From Clarkia xantiana subsp. parviflora (taxonomy: Eukaryota; Streptophyta; Magnoliopsida; Myrtales; Onagraceae): a stretch of 64,000 nucleotides of DNA. The stretch lies in the NCBI GenBank assembly GCA_036873135.1, contig JAPTYO010000009.1:37836756-37900755 (forward strand), read 5' to 3'. Position 1 is the first letter of the stretch, and the number at the start of each line of letters is the position of its first letter. The notes under the pieces are model-generated. The model made no database searches. It was not told where the DNA came from and saw nothing but the letters and a program-made list of their open reading frames with translations. This document shows positions 1-11,418 of the stretch, one piece after another. The position numbers were made by a program, and so were the translations under genes.

Positions 1-266
1 GCTTCAAAACAAAATAGGTACTGGTTGATTTGACTTTTGTTTTTAGGGACCGACAACACATGTTTTACTCTTTAAATATATATATATATTAATTAATAAT
101 TCAACAAATAAGTCAAATATTACTACTGCAATGCAAGTGCGTCATGGTTTCACCAGAACAGGAAATGTTTGGTACTATAATATATGAACACATGATTAAA
201 TAATAATAATAATATATATACGTGTATTTGAAATGGTAATTAATAATAAGAAATAGAATTACTTAC

Positions 267-1553
267 CTTCCAGAGATAAGAGAAAAGCGAAGGAGGATCG
301 ATGACAAAAGCCTTGTAAAGCATCCCAGGGTAGTAGTCTCCCACTATTTTCAGCGACGAAACCAATATGTTGATAAAAGCCGACGCCGATCTGAAAAAGC
401 CTGCATTTTTCATTTTCCCCATTAATCTTAATCATCATCATGTTGTTGTTGGGTTGGAAATATCCATCCATCCAACCAAGAAATTATTATATTATTAATT
501 AACTAATTTGGATGGAAGACAGACAGTATCGTATCGTATCTATCAGATTCCGATTTCAGAATCTAACTCGAGCTTAATTAACCATATGTAATAAATTTCT
601 TTTCCTTTCTTTTAAATCTAACTATCAACTTAGTTTAGTGTGTAATAATACTAATCTCTCTCTCTATGAACATCATAATTACTATCATTAATTTATATGA
701 TGAAACAGACTCACTCAGCTCGTAGGGGATATATTATACAACTGTTTTCTACTTAATTTTAAAATAAAAGGAAAAGAAAAAGGAAGTAGGAGTGGAGTAT
801 ATGATAATTAAAAATAAAATTCCGAAAATGACACTCCCCGACCAAATTCAAAGCCCAGAAAGCGATACATCAGCGGTGAAATAATTCCACAGAGACAATG
901 CCTGAGCAAAGCACCTTATTCATCAGCAGCAGAAGCAGTATTATTAATAATAATTATTATTTACTTATTATTCAACACGACGTTGATTTTGGATGACATC
1001 CTTTTCGATGGTCTCAACACATTAAACATACGATGATGAAGTTAAACATGCTGCTTGCTTTGCTTTTACAGCATGCGACGATGAGAATACATTGATTGTG
1101 TTTTCGAGAAGTGCAACATTTCACTTTAATTAATTAATGGTGGATTATTATTGGGTTTGCTTTCTCTGTTTTTTTATGGCCGGCTAATAGTAATTATGAT
1201 TAAAGTTATTTAAACTCAACTACTACTACACTTACTTGCGTCAAAAAGGAGGACGAATTGATCCACGTTCTTGCCCATGGTTCCAATGCCTACCTCTAGA
1301 GTGAACACCAACAATCGTGTGAACCTACATCAATAAATTACTTACTCTTCTTAACAATAATTCCAAAAAAAAAAAAGCAAGATTCTTTTTTTACATTGGA
1401 TAGTTAATAATATTTGTTGTTTAATAATTAATTTACTTTAATTACTCACAGTTTTTGGGAATGGAATTTCAAATAGTCGCGTTTGATACGAAACAACTGT
1501 ACAATTATGAGAACAAAAAACACAAGTTAAATATACAAAATCAATCTCTTTTG

Positions 1554-1613
<60 letters not shown>

Positions 1614-2549
1614 AAGGTGTTGATAAAAGGTATTTACCATAACCGGTCGGGATTGATCATCGTGGCCAGCAACATACGCGATGCCTTCTGCAAGTTCGGC
1701 CGAGAACTCATCTGCTATCAAGTTCTCTACATTATATTCAACACAAACCAAACACATTAATTAGTATGATTATTACGACATCCGACTGCTAGCTATCTCT
1801 TCAATACCAAAACAACGTAAAACCAATTTTTTTTTTTTTTCTATTTAGACTTTTGGGGTATATATATTTATTACTTTATTAAATGTGGCGGTGATGCACT
1901 CTAACGCTTAATTCAAAATGTATTACCAAAAAGACGTAAGATTCCACAAAATCCCAGAAAAAGACAAACAACATACTTAGTGAGACATGTAAATAGTTTA
2001 TTATTAATCCCTACTACTACTACTACTGCTGTATAGCTAGGCTAGCTTATGTATGAAGGAAGCTGCTGTCTTTTTCTGTTAAAGAAGAAGAAGAATTTGA
2101 GGATCCAATCCAACCAACCATAAGAATATTGTTTCTTTTTTGAAAAAAAAGAAATTTTAAATTTATTGTAACACTCACTGATATATGAATATCAACAAAT
2201 GAATTAAATAGGTGGGAAAGGAGGAGTGGAAAATGAATGAATACCGGTGGAGAAGTTTTGTCTCCATGAAAGACAGGCTCTCAAATGCTTGGCTGCCTTC
2301 TTGACACTGTCACCTTTTGCTTTGAGGAAGCGTTCCACACAAGCGTTGTTGCAGAACTTCTCCTGTAGTTAGTTAATAAACAACAGGCGACGTCGTCGTT
2401 TTAATCTTCTTATTCAGTGTTCAGTAAGAGAAATACACTACAGAAGATGAATGCATGCCTACCTGTTTAACGGAGAGTGGGGAGTGCTTACGAAGGAGTT
2501 CCAGCACGGCTTCGGCTTTTCCGGTTGCCGTCTCTTCTTTCTTTCCCAT
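267..2549 (-). CDS. Sec14-like CRAL-TRIO lipid-transfer protein, first six exons (3' end outside window)
   Basis: Six exons on the minus strand join in frame: 2549-2463, 2362-2245, 1726-1638, 1496-1450, 1324-1236 and 400-267. They total 564 nt, or 188 codons, and every junction has GT/AG. The protein starts [20 protein letters not shown]. Exon 2 (residues 30-69) carries [18 protein letters not shown], typical of the CRAL-TRIO N-terminal helical region. Exons 3-6 carry the start of the CRAL-TRIO lipid-binding domain, including [16 protein letters not shown] and [14 protein letters not shown]. From knowledge of the family, such proteins bind phosphoinositides or other hydrophobic ligands in the cytosol and move them between membranes. 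The last exon or exons must lie below base 1, since the frame is open at the donor after 267. I see no disruption, so it is probably functional. The exact paralogue cannot be named from this part. Intron 3 contains a long TA tract. Confidence 0.93.
1556..1608. repeat. (TA)n microsatellite
   Basis: About 26 uninterrupted TA dinucleotides lie in intron 3 of the Sec14-like gene, close to its donor side. The tract is probably polymorphic in length. Confidence 0.97.
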
Positions 2550-3088
2550 TCTTTCTTCTTTCTAGAGAGAGAGTGTGTGTGAAGGATAGAGAGAAACTCG
2601 CTAGCGGTGTCTGTCTGAAACTAGATAGAAATTAACCGCCGATGGATAAGATAGGTCGATCCCTCAAAGAAGAGAAAGACTTTCACGCCACCATTTTAGG
2701 ACCCACTTCAATTTCAACTAAGGAGTATGTTTGGCTAGTCAAGAGAAATAAATATATATGAAGAAGAAGAAGAGAAGAGAGTGACGTTGGAGAGTTGATT
2801 TAAACTTTTTATTTTGGTTGACAGAGTTGAAACTAACTCAACTCAACTTAGAAGAGCACGTTACAGAGAGAGAGAGAGATATGTTATTTATAGGGAGCGA
2901 CGGACCATCACGCCGTTTTAACGGTGGGCCCAGTAGTCACTTTAAGCAAGCCAGCCAGCCCAGCAATGTCCCAATTTCAATTTCAAACAGTGTGAGCGAC
3001 TGTTAGCAAGTCAATGTTTTTTCTAACATCATCCAGTTTTGTAATTTTTGCTAGCACTACCAGACACACACGTCACTCACCCTAGTTT
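2550..3088 (-). promoter_or_regulatory. 5' UTR and proximal promoter region of the Sec14-like gene
   Basis: This stretch lies between the ATG at 2549 and the Mutator-like element. It holds GA/CT-rich runs (around 2560-2590 and 2864-2880) of the kind common in plant 5' UTRs and core promoters. I see no convincing TATA box and no open reading frame with support. The promoter role is inferred from position only. Confidence 0.4.
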
Positions 3089-3097
3089 CATTTTTTT

Positions 3098-3235
3098 GAA
3101 TTTTTTACCTAAATGGGGATCTAATAGGTTCAATAAACCAAAATGTGAAACATTTCGGGGGAAATACCAAAATGGGGTTCGGGGCACTTTCAAAGTGCCC
3201 CGAACACTGTGCTCCGCTCTCTCAAAGAGCGGAGC
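3098..3235 (+). repeat. Left terminal inverted repeat of MULE-PMD
   Basis: These 138 bp are identical to the reverse complement of 7631-7768. Beyond this, similarity continues with small indels for several tens of bases, into a region of GGGAAC/GTTCCC palindromes. Confidence 0.92.
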
Positions 3236-3394
3236 ACAGCTGGGAACGTGTTGTTCCCTGCTGCACATGCAGGGAACAGCACGTTCCCCGAATTAATTTG
3301 AATTATTATTATTATTTATTTATTTTTTTTTTTTTAATACTGTGTAAGCAAGGCTTGCTTGCTATATAAATGGCTGCTATATAGCAAGCAAGCC
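3177..3394. repeat. Left palindrome array of MULE-PMD (four hairpins)
   Basis: Four inverted repeats lie in a row. 3177-3205 has 14-bp arms starting GTTCGGGGCACTTT around one base. 3207-3239 has 14-bp arms starting CTGTGCTCCGCTCT. 3241-3287 has GGGAACGTG paired with CACGTTCCC plus an inner stem. 3352-3368 pairs with 3378-3394 as perfect 17-bp arms. The last lies just upstream of the PMD gene, in its likely 5' UTR or promoter. Confidence 0.88.
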
Positions 3395-3467
3395 AAGCAT
3401 TACCCTTAGTTCTCTCCTTCATTTTTGAAAATTTTCATCATTCTACATCAAGTGTTGCTCATTTTCG

Positions 3468-6379
3468 ATGGAAAGCGGTGAAGGTAGTGCACGTAGAGGT
3501 CGTGGCGGTAGAAGAAGATCCGGAAAAGAGCCAATAAACCCTGTACTGCTTTTTGATCAACCACGTCATAGGTCCCAGGATGCTGTCAAAGATACGGTAA
3601 TCTTTGAATGTACATGTTATTTATATATAGATTGTCAAATTGCTAAATCTATAATGTATTACGTTTTTTATAATGTAATTATCTATATCTAATATAATCT
3701 TGAAATGTGTTATAATTTTTTGACAAGTAATAAAATATATAGGTTACATGTCAAAATGGAGTAATTATATTGGTCCATATCAACTTTAATTTCGCATAAA
3801 TGATGTGTCATTTACATGTAGATAAATGTAAGTAGTTCGAAATTATCCAAACACTCACATTGCATATTGAAGATTGTTTTATTTTTTTGTCCGTTTTTTT
3901 CTTTCACATAATAAAAGCTAATATTTATTATATCTATAAATACTACATAGTTGATTGCATTTACTTATTTTTATAATATTATTTCAACTCGCACCACCAC
4001 TATATGTAAATATGTAATTTTCTAATAGAAATTTTAATTAAATATTTGTATGACTATTAAATTATATTTTAGATGAAATAATTATTTGTGAGGTTTTTTT
4101 TTTTATCAAATATAATTTAAAAGTATTTTTTTTTTTTTTGTTATCCAAACAATACCAAATTACCAATAATATTATATGATATGATATGATGATAAGGTAG
4201 ATATCTTTTTGTATACATACGATCAATATAAAGAAAATATGTAAATGAATAGATATATAAGTATCAAGTACTTTAAAATGGACATTTGTGTCCACTAATA
4301 ATTAAATTATTTTAGTCTTTAGCAAAAAAAATATTTACTTTAGTAGTGGTGTTTTTATTCAAAAATAATACTAAATAAATTTAAAACGTTATAATGACAA
4401 TATACCTTTGTATAATAAAATAAGTTGAAGAGCATTAACAAACATCATACTCGTGTATAAAATTTTCGTTACAAAAAAAAATGTATGAAATTATAAGTAG
4501 GCATATTTATTTTTAATATATATATATATTGATTAAAATTATAAGTGGGCATATTTACATATTTTTTATTTTATAATTATTAACAATTTTTTATTTTATA
4601 GCGAATGAAATATTTATACAATGGATTATATAAAACAATTACACTATGCTCATGCCACTATTTTTTTAAATTTAATTAAAAAACGAACAATAGGTAAAGT
4701 AAATTTTAAAAATTTATTGCAATTTATATACTAACTAGTTTTTAATTAATATATAAAATTTTAAAATTATAGATTGGTTATTTCTTGTTAAACTGTAGGG
4801 GTGTGAATTACGTTATTATACTGTTAATTAAATATACAATAAATTTTTATATATTACAGTGTTAAATAATGTTTTTATGCAAAATAATAATTTATGTCAA
4901 TTTTTATGTTGCTAGGTAAACAATCCAAACTCCAAGGAAATGAAAATGAGAAATGGAAACATGTATGATATTGACCGGAGAACCAAACGCTACGTCGCCC
5001 GGGCTGGTTTTTTGAATGCCGGAGAGACATCCCGTGTTGAGGTAGATTTACGCCTCATGCATGCTTTAGTAGAGCGTTGGCGGCCTGAGACTCACACATT
5101 TCACCTTCCCCAAGGTGAAATGACTATCACTCTTAAAGATGTCGCGATGATTCTGGGATTACCCGTCGATGGTAAGCCCGTAACCGACTACTACCGGAGT
5201 GAGATTCCTTTTGACCAGTTAAAGACGAATAAGTATACCATATTTAGTGACCTATTAGGTATAGAATTAACAAACACATTTGGGAGGGTAGGGGGAACTG
5301 AGATAAAACTACTCCCGTTGAAGAAGCACTTTAAGAAATCAGAGGATGACGAGGATTGGCTACCTGATGACTTAGAGGCTCAGCGAAGAGCTAGAGCGTA
5401 TATATTGATCCTCCTAGGCCAGTGTCTGTTCTCCAACACCAGTGGAGGGGTTGTCCCATTAGAGTACTTATACTTACTACGTGATTTTGAAGAAATACCT
5501 CAATTCAGCTGGGGTTCGGCTGTCTTGAGCTACTTGTTTAGGGGGCTCTGCAGGTGGGCTAGTAAAAAAAGCATGACGAGAGTACAAGGATGTGGTGTGC
5601 TTCTACAGGTAAAAAAAATTTGTTTAAGATTTCAGTTTATTTTTACCTTATGCATTGTAAATTGCATTACGTATTGTTTATTATTTTTTTTTTTTATGGT
5701 AGGTGTGGTGCTGGGAGCATATCGGGATTGGAAGACCAGAGCGGTTGGAGCTTCGCACACATGGCAAATCAGTCGGCTGCCATTGGAGATCGTCGAAGAC
5801 CGGTAGAGTGGCAGTTGTCGCTCACAATCATTACTATTACCGGGATGCATTAAAGCCAATGAGAGATACAGCGGTAAAAAATAATTACTATTTTTTTCTC
5901 TGGATATTTATTCTTGTTACTTTATTTAGTGTCACAATATTATTTTTCAGATTACCTGGGACCCGTGGACAGAAGATTTGCAGGCCATTGTGCCACAAAT
6001 TTGCTTGAACGGTTGGGATTTGGCAAAAATTCGTCTACCCCTTATCCATTTCAACTGCGTGGAGTATCAACTTCCCGAGAGGGTGTACAGACAATTTGGG
6101 TTACCACAACCAATCCCCCCAGAACAATTGCAAGACGTCAATGAATGGAGTGCTCTCCACAGGTGCGACGAATGGAAGAAGGACCCTACAATCCCTTGGT
6201 ACGTTGAGCACAACGTACACATCCAGAAGTGGAACAACCGCCACAATCATTTGCTGCAGCATGTCCCCATTGGCGTGTCTGATTGGGACTACCTGAGATG
6301 GTATGCTCAACGTACTGTCACGATGGTTGGATATAATAATTCTGGAGAATCTGAAGCGGAAGAGGAAGATGATGACTGA
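3468..6379 (+). CDS. Plant mobile domain (PMD-C type) protein, apparently intact
   Basis: Four exons join in frame with GT/AG borders: 3468-3596, 4916-5608, 5703-5873 and 5951-6379 (TGA). They encode 473 residues. Exon 1 gives a basic start, MESGEGSARRGRGGRRRSGK. Exon 2 carries the PMD core, with THTFHLPQGEMTITLKDVAM and the helix RARAYILILLGQCLF. Exon 3 begins VWCWEHIGIGRPE and exon 4 ITWDPW, with CVEYQLPERVYRQFGL, all typical of the aminotransferase-like/PMD family to which MAIN and MAIL1 belong. The C-terminus is acidic (EAEEEDDD). Host PMD proteins act in the nucleus in gene expression and transposon silencing; whether this copy helps its element move is unknown. The first intron is 1.3 kb and very AT-rich. 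The start was chosen as the first ATG whose exon splices in frame. Confidence 0.88.
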
Positions 6380-7425
6380 CCAACTACGTTTATCTTGCGA
6401 ATCTATCAACGGTCGAATTAATATGCTACTATTTTAAAAACTATAATATATTTCTTTTTGCAATGTCTTATATATAATAAAATTTTCATCCAATTAATAT
6501 ATGATTGTTACATTTCTAGTACAATGGATAAATAATAAATTATTATCACAATAGTTAATATACTTTAGTTGTATTTGACGAAAAATATACTTTAGTTGAA
6601 AATCTCAAATAGCCGGAGTGGTGAAATTTTCTCATTCAAAAAACTTGATTATAAAATATTTAAGACTTTAAGTATTAGAATACGGTACAATTAGCAAAAA
6701 TATTTAAATGGAGATAAAAAAAATAATACCTTTAAAGAAATGACGTGAGTTTATAATTTGGAATTGTTATTATAATGTATTAAAGTTTTCGTTGTTTACA
6801 TTATTAACGGTAAATATTTGAACTTATTATCCATATAACAACGGAGTTAATATTTGAATTTATCTTTAGTAATCAATACAAGTTTAGAATAAATGTATTA
6901 TGCATTGTCAACCACTTTAGTTTACACACGCTTAAAAAATGATATGCTTTGTTAAAATGCTTTAGTGGAAACAAAATTCAAATTTTTAATAAATCAGGCG
7001 AGAATTCTTACCAATTTTAGTGTCCTTTATCTGCTACTTACGACCCGAGCATCTACAACAATGATTTGGATGACTCCAACCCCTAACATAAAAACACACA
7101 ATAGTTATATTCTATAAGGAACAATTTACGTTCATAAGAATATACTAATTTATAAACCCCAAAAATTAGTTTTTTTTTTTTGATTGCAAAGACCATAAAT
7201 ATAGTGTTTATTTATTCAAAGAATTTCTACCATTTCAAAATATATACATAAGCAGTGTATAATTATCAAAGTACCTTAACTGTAGCGGCCAATAAGACTT
7301 TTAAAGTACTCCAAATGTAGCCGGAAGTGAAATGTAAACCTTGAATCCGAATAAAAATGAGATCTCCAAATGCTCTGTTGATTCGTTTTTTTTTTTTTAC
7401 GAATTGTAAGAGTAAAATTGAGATT
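6380..7425. other. AT-rich 3' region of MULE-PMD
   Basis: This is non-coding sequence between the PMD stop codon and the right palindrome array. It probably contains the 3' UTR and polyadenylation signals (AT-rich, AATAAA-like strings near 6475). I see no second gene and no transposase remnant. Confidence 0.6.
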
Positions 7426-7689
7426 GGGCGAGGCTTGCTAAATAGCAAGCCTCGCCCCGGACGCTGCTCAGGGTATTCCCTGAGCAGGCGTGACATCGCA
7501 GCGCTCTTTGAGAGAGCGCTGCGATGTCACGTCACATCGCAGCGCTCTTTCAAAGAGCGCTGCGATGTGACGCAGCAGGGAACGGCACTGTTCCCTGCTT
7601 CACAGCAGGGAACAGTGCCTTTCCCAGCTGGCTCCGCTCTTTGAGAGAGCGGAGCACAGTGTTCGGGGCACTTTGAAAGTGCCCCGAAC
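7426..7689. repeat. Right palindrome array of MULE-PMD (seven hairpins)
   Basis: Seven perfect inverted repeats follow one another: 7426-7457 (15-bp arms), 7464-7487 (10), 7489-7531 (19), 7532-7570 (19), 7584-7619 (16), 7631-7655 (10) and 7661-7689 (14). Several share a CTTTCAAAG or CTTTGAGAG centre with different flanking stems. The last two belong to the terminal inverted repeat. Confidence 0.92.
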
Positions 7690-7768
7690 CCCATTTTGGT
7701 ATTTCCCCCGAAATGTTTCACATTTTGGTTTATTGAACCTATTAGATCCCCATTTAGGTAAAAAATTC
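7631..7768 (-). repeat. Right terminal inverted repeat of MULE-PMD
   Basis: This is the perfect reverse complement of 3098-3235. It is followed directly by the second copy of the 9-bp target duplication at 7769-7777. Confidence 0.92.
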
Positions 7769-7777
7769 CATTTTTTT

Positions 7778-8528
7778 GGATAGATAGATAGGATGGTTAC
7801 ATAGATAGATTTTAAGTGGAGTTTGAATCTCTAATATCTAATTCAATACATAAATTATTTTAATTACTTGGTTTAGTTTCATTTTAATCTTCCCTCTTTT
7901 CAAACAATATCAATTTTTGTTTTCAATTAAAGAAATCAATTCAACAACATCTTGAGCCTCATAGCGCAACTTCAAGAAACTCGGTGGTCATTAGTCCTGC
8001 GGTAAGCAAATATTTGTGTAAATTGAGTTGCAATTCAACTTTGAAAGATGTATTTTCATAATTGAGAGTTTACGCCTCCGCCCTCTTTTTTTGTCGTTAA
8101 TTGTTAATGATCATGAATTTATCCCTCCATAAATTTTGTTGACATATTTATTAATGGGATTTCTTTGGCGAAAATAAAAAATTAAAGAAATCAAATTTTG
8201 GCATAAAAAAAATTAATATATTATATGAGGTTAATTTATCATTATGATCAAAATTTTGTAGGAAATTTAACTATAATTTTTAAAGATTACTTTCTAAACA
8301 ATCACTTTGACTATATGAATGAATGCTTCTAGTTAATGTTCATTTGTTTATTTATTAAAGTTTTACCCCCTTTTTTATTTCATTGGATTTCTTCTCTTAC
8401 TTCACTTATGCAATTTTCCGGTTAAATATGGACAAAATTAGTTTTAGAAATTTCAAAAGAAAACTTAATGCTCCTTTAAAAGGTGTTCAATGACGAGCTA
8501 TTAAATCAGAGTACATATACTTGATGTG
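7778..8528. other. Intergenic AT-rich DNA, nothing recognised
   Basis: This stretch separates the two inverted-repeat elements. It is AT-rich, without a supported reading frame, repeat or RNA gene. Confidence 0.6.
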
Positions 8529-8537
8529 TTTGTAGAT

Positions 8538-9333
8538 GGGTTAATAACCTATGAAAGGTCGGAACTATCACCCATGTTAACGGGAGAGGTCTAAAATTTA
8601 AAAAGTTAATAACGGAGGTCTGAAATTTCAATTTTGTTGATTTGAGGTTTTCCGTCCATTTTTATAGTTAAATTTAACAGAATTTTGTGAAATGACATTT
8701 TTGCCCCTTTAATATTTTGTTTTATTTAATATATTATTTAAGTAAATGTAAAATGACAATTTTACCCCTAAAGTCAAATTAAAACTACCCAACTCCGGCC
8801 ACCGGCACCCGACTCCGGCCACCACCACCCGACTCCGGCGACCACCACCTCGGCTCCGGCGACCCGACTCCAGCCACCACCTCAGCAAAAAAGCTATGAT
8901 CAGAGCCAAAAAAGTTCAGATCGGAGCCAAAAAGGCTCCGATCGGAGCCCAATCGGGGCCGGTGGCTCTGATTTGGGCCCAATCGGAGCCTTGGTGGTGG
9001 TCGCCGGAGTACGGTGGTGGTCGCCGGAGTACGGTTGGTGGTCGCCGGAGTACGGTTGGTGGAGCTGTGGTGGCTTCAATGGCATTTTGGTCTTTTCACT
9101 TCAAGCATGTGAGGGGGGGCACACTTGATATAAGGGTATTTTTGGAAATTTATTTTATTTCCGGTCACATGCCAAGCATGTGACCAACTTCGTTAGTTTT
9201 AACGGAAAAAACTAACGAAGACCGCTGTTATCAACAAAACTGAAATTTCAGACCTCCGTTATTAACTTTTTAAATTTCAGACCTCTCCCGTTAACATGGG
9301 TGATAGTTCAGACCTTTCATAGGTTCTTAACCC
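8538..9333. mobile_element. 796-bp inverted-repeat element with 9-bp target duplication
   Basis: The ends are imperfect inverted copies of about 100 bp (GGGTTAATAACCTATGAAAGG at the left, its near-inverse at the right). The exact direct repeat TTTGTAGAT flanks it (8529-8537 and 9334-9342). The 9-bp duplication points to a non-autonomous Mutator-type element. The GC-rich centre (about 8790-9060) is itself nearly self-complementary: CCGACTCCGGCGACCACC on the left answers GGTGGTCGCCGGAGT, tandemly repeated three times, on the right. Two further perfect hairpins lie at 9163-9185 and 9188-9220. No coding sequence is supported. Confidence 0.85.
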
Positions 9334-9342
9334 TTTGTAGAT

Positions 9343-9754
9343 CCCATGATTAATTGAATGTATGACGTTGTTCAAATACAAGCATATGTAACCGATGAGA
9401 TTGCGATGATATAGTTAGAAGCGTACTTAGCTCTATTGGAAAATATTAGAATTATTTGATATGATAACTATTATTTTATTAATCAAAGACTGCCTCTTAT
9501 GATAACTGAAAGAAAGTAAAGAACTCATTTAGGAAAGAGTTATGCATTGGTTTTGTCGTGGTCTATAATACTTTGTTGTGAGTCGTAATAGACTCCACCA
9601 TTTAAATTATTTTGAATGTGGAAAAACGACTCTCCACACATGCACGGAGATCACTAGAGTTTGATACGCTTAGTGCATGTGATCACTAAGATTTTTTTTC
9701 GTAATGTTAAAAAATTCGGGAATAGGGCCTCTGGGGTGCCTAGATTCATACCAC
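9343..9754. other. Sequence left of the nest, unidentified
   Basis: No gene or known repeat is recognised. It joins directly to 37472 once copia-A and one duplication copy are removed, so part of it may be the older copia-B element whose 3' UTR and LTR start appear at 37467-38298. Confidence 0.4.
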
Positions 9755-9923
9755 TGTTAGCATAAGGTGTACGGGCGCCGTAAATGGTAACCCGTTAATA
9801 TGTGTATACGTTACCTAAGTCAATTGGGTAAATATCACATTAGGGTAATTGGGCCAGACCCAAATCCCTAATGACATGAGAGGCCCAAAATTAGGCATCC
9901 CTTATACACTATAGGTGGCCGGC
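9755..9923 (+). repeat. Copia-A 5' LTR, first part
   Basis: It matches the first 169 bp of the 3' LTR (from 36854) and stops exactly at GGCCGGC, where LARD-1 begins. The LTR resumes at 29216, with CCGGC duplicated. Confidence 0.94.
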
Positions 9924-10210
9924 TGTAAACATCTAATTTTGGTACGCGCGACACGGATATAACACGTTCAAAAATGTTATGTGTAACACGTTTAAAAAAG
10001 GAAATATTTAAACATAGAAGGTCACAGGGTTGCTAAAAATAGGTTGGCTTAAATTAGGATAGTATATATGCATCAAATATCATGTAATATTCAGAAAATA
10101 TATATTATATATTTATGACAATTTTCATAAATGTATATATGTAATTTTCGGAATAATTAATGTGTATATTTAGGTAAATGTGTTTTTCTAATATTGAGAC
10201 CTAATTTAGC

Positions 10211-10218
10211 TATAAAAG
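10211..10218 (+). promoter_or_regulatory. TATA box of LARD-1 5' LTR
   Basis: TATAAAAG lies about 100 bp before the start of the GC-rich leader, and is repeated in the 3' LTR at 28036-28043. It is a plausible RNA polymerase II promoter for the element. Confidence 0.65.
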
Positions 10219-10433
10219 GGTACCTAGTATCAATGTAAAAGGGACAGAAAATTACAAAAACAATAAGATTACATCAGATTTCGAAATCCGTGCATATTTG
10301 TCTTCTAGTGAAAAAGTGTTTTTTTTTTTCCTTCACTGGCGGTGGCTAACCCAGCCTCATCGGACCCTGTGGCCACCGCCCGTGCCTGACCACGCAGCTC
10401 GCCACCTTCTCCGGCCAACCCAATTCCACCGCG

Positions 10434-10446
10434 TCCTCTCTCTCTC

Positions 10447-10501
<55 letters not shown>
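10434..10501. repeat. (TC)n microsatellite in LARD-1 LTR
   Basis: A long TC tract with a few interruptions. The 3' LTR has a shorter version at about 28254-28294, which accounts for part of the length difference between the LTRs. Confidence 0.95.
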
Positions 10502-11418
10502 GCAATTCTCTCGCCGGAGTGTCCGCCGGAACACCAACCTCGCCTCGAGCCCAGCCGTCCCTGACCCGTACTCCATTCTCTGCTCGGCCGGATCCACCAC
10601 GCTCTCCTGCCAGCACCGATCCCGACCACGACCAAGGCTTCTCTGTTGCGCCGGCGACCTTGAGTTCAGTCCTGCTGCACCGGCGACCTCCACCTTAGCC
10701 CTCGTCTGACGTGACCCGCCATCTCCGGCCACCGTGGTTTCCTGCTGTTCGTTGTCGGTCTCGCCGGAGCTCTGCCTGTCACCGTCCGCTGCCATGGCTG
10801 CTGCTGCCTTCTCCTGCAGGTGTTTTTTTTTTTAATCTTATTTATTTATTAGTTAATTTTCTGTTTTTATTTATTCATTATTTTGTACAATAACTATATG
10901 TTGGTGTTTGTTTAGTCATATACCAATAGTTCTAGTTTAATTACATGTTGTAACACTATCTATTTTTTTTTATACATGTTATATTAGTAGACTTAATTTG
11001 ACATAAATAGTTTGAATTTGATTAGTTTAGATTAATTAGGCGATAAAAGTTAATTATGTATATTCATCGTGTTAGTTAGTATTGATTTAATTGTGTATGA
11101 TAATTGTTAATATTATTAGATTTTTTTGTTGTGCGTGCTCAAAATTGATTTATATTTAATTAATAATAAAATTGGCAAATTAAGTGAATTGAGTACCGAA
11201 AGGGCTTAGTTAAAAATTATTTTTTAAATCCGTAATAGAACCCCCCGAACTCGAATTTCTGATCGTAGATCGATTTTAGACCTGAGTATTTAATTCATTA
11301 TCTATCTAGGTGATTTAGGATTCTAGTTAGCCTAATAATTAACTAGTGACGACTCTTTCCAAAATTGCACGTTTTCAAAACGTTAATCGCCTTAGGTCAG
11401 ATTTTAGGTCCGACAATT

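Larger units (their letters stand above)
3098..7768 (+). mobile_element. Mutator-like element carrying a PMD gene (MULE-PMD)
   Basis: The element starts GAATTTTTTACC and ends with the inverse, GGTAAAAAATTC. It is flanked by an exact 9-bp direct repeat CATTTTTTT (3089-3097 and 7769-7777), the duplication length typical of Mutator-like transposons. The outer 138 bp of the two ends (3098-3235 and 7631-7768) are perfect inverted copies. No MURA-type transposase is visible; the only gene is a plant mobile domain (PMD) gene. PMD genes are known from both Mutator-like and gypsy-type plant transposons. Perfect terminal repeats and an uninterrupted gene suggest recent insertion. It lies about 540 bp upstream of the Sec14-like ATG, a usual landing place for Mutator elements. 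Confidence 0.9.
9924..11415 (+). repeat. LARD-1 5' LTR
   Basis: It begins TGTAAACATCTAATTTTGG and ends GGTCCGACA. A TATAAAAG box lies at 10211-10218. A GC-rich leader (10330-10820) has a (TC)n tract and ends CTCCTGCAGGT, which resembles a splice donor. The match to the 3' LTR is close, with small indels, mainly in the TC tract and T runs. Confidence 0.92.

Noticed and set aside
3089..7777. The 9-bp CATTTTTTT duplication as a chance match of T runs
   Set aside because: It abuts the first and last base of perfectly matching inverted ends, so a true target duplication is the simpler reading, though T runs lower its weight.
10298..10893. Several overlapping frames of 80-103 residues in the GC-rich LTR leader
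   Set aside because: They occur on both strands because stops are rare in GC-rich DNA, and contain translated TC repeats; the two LTR copies do not keep a common frame.
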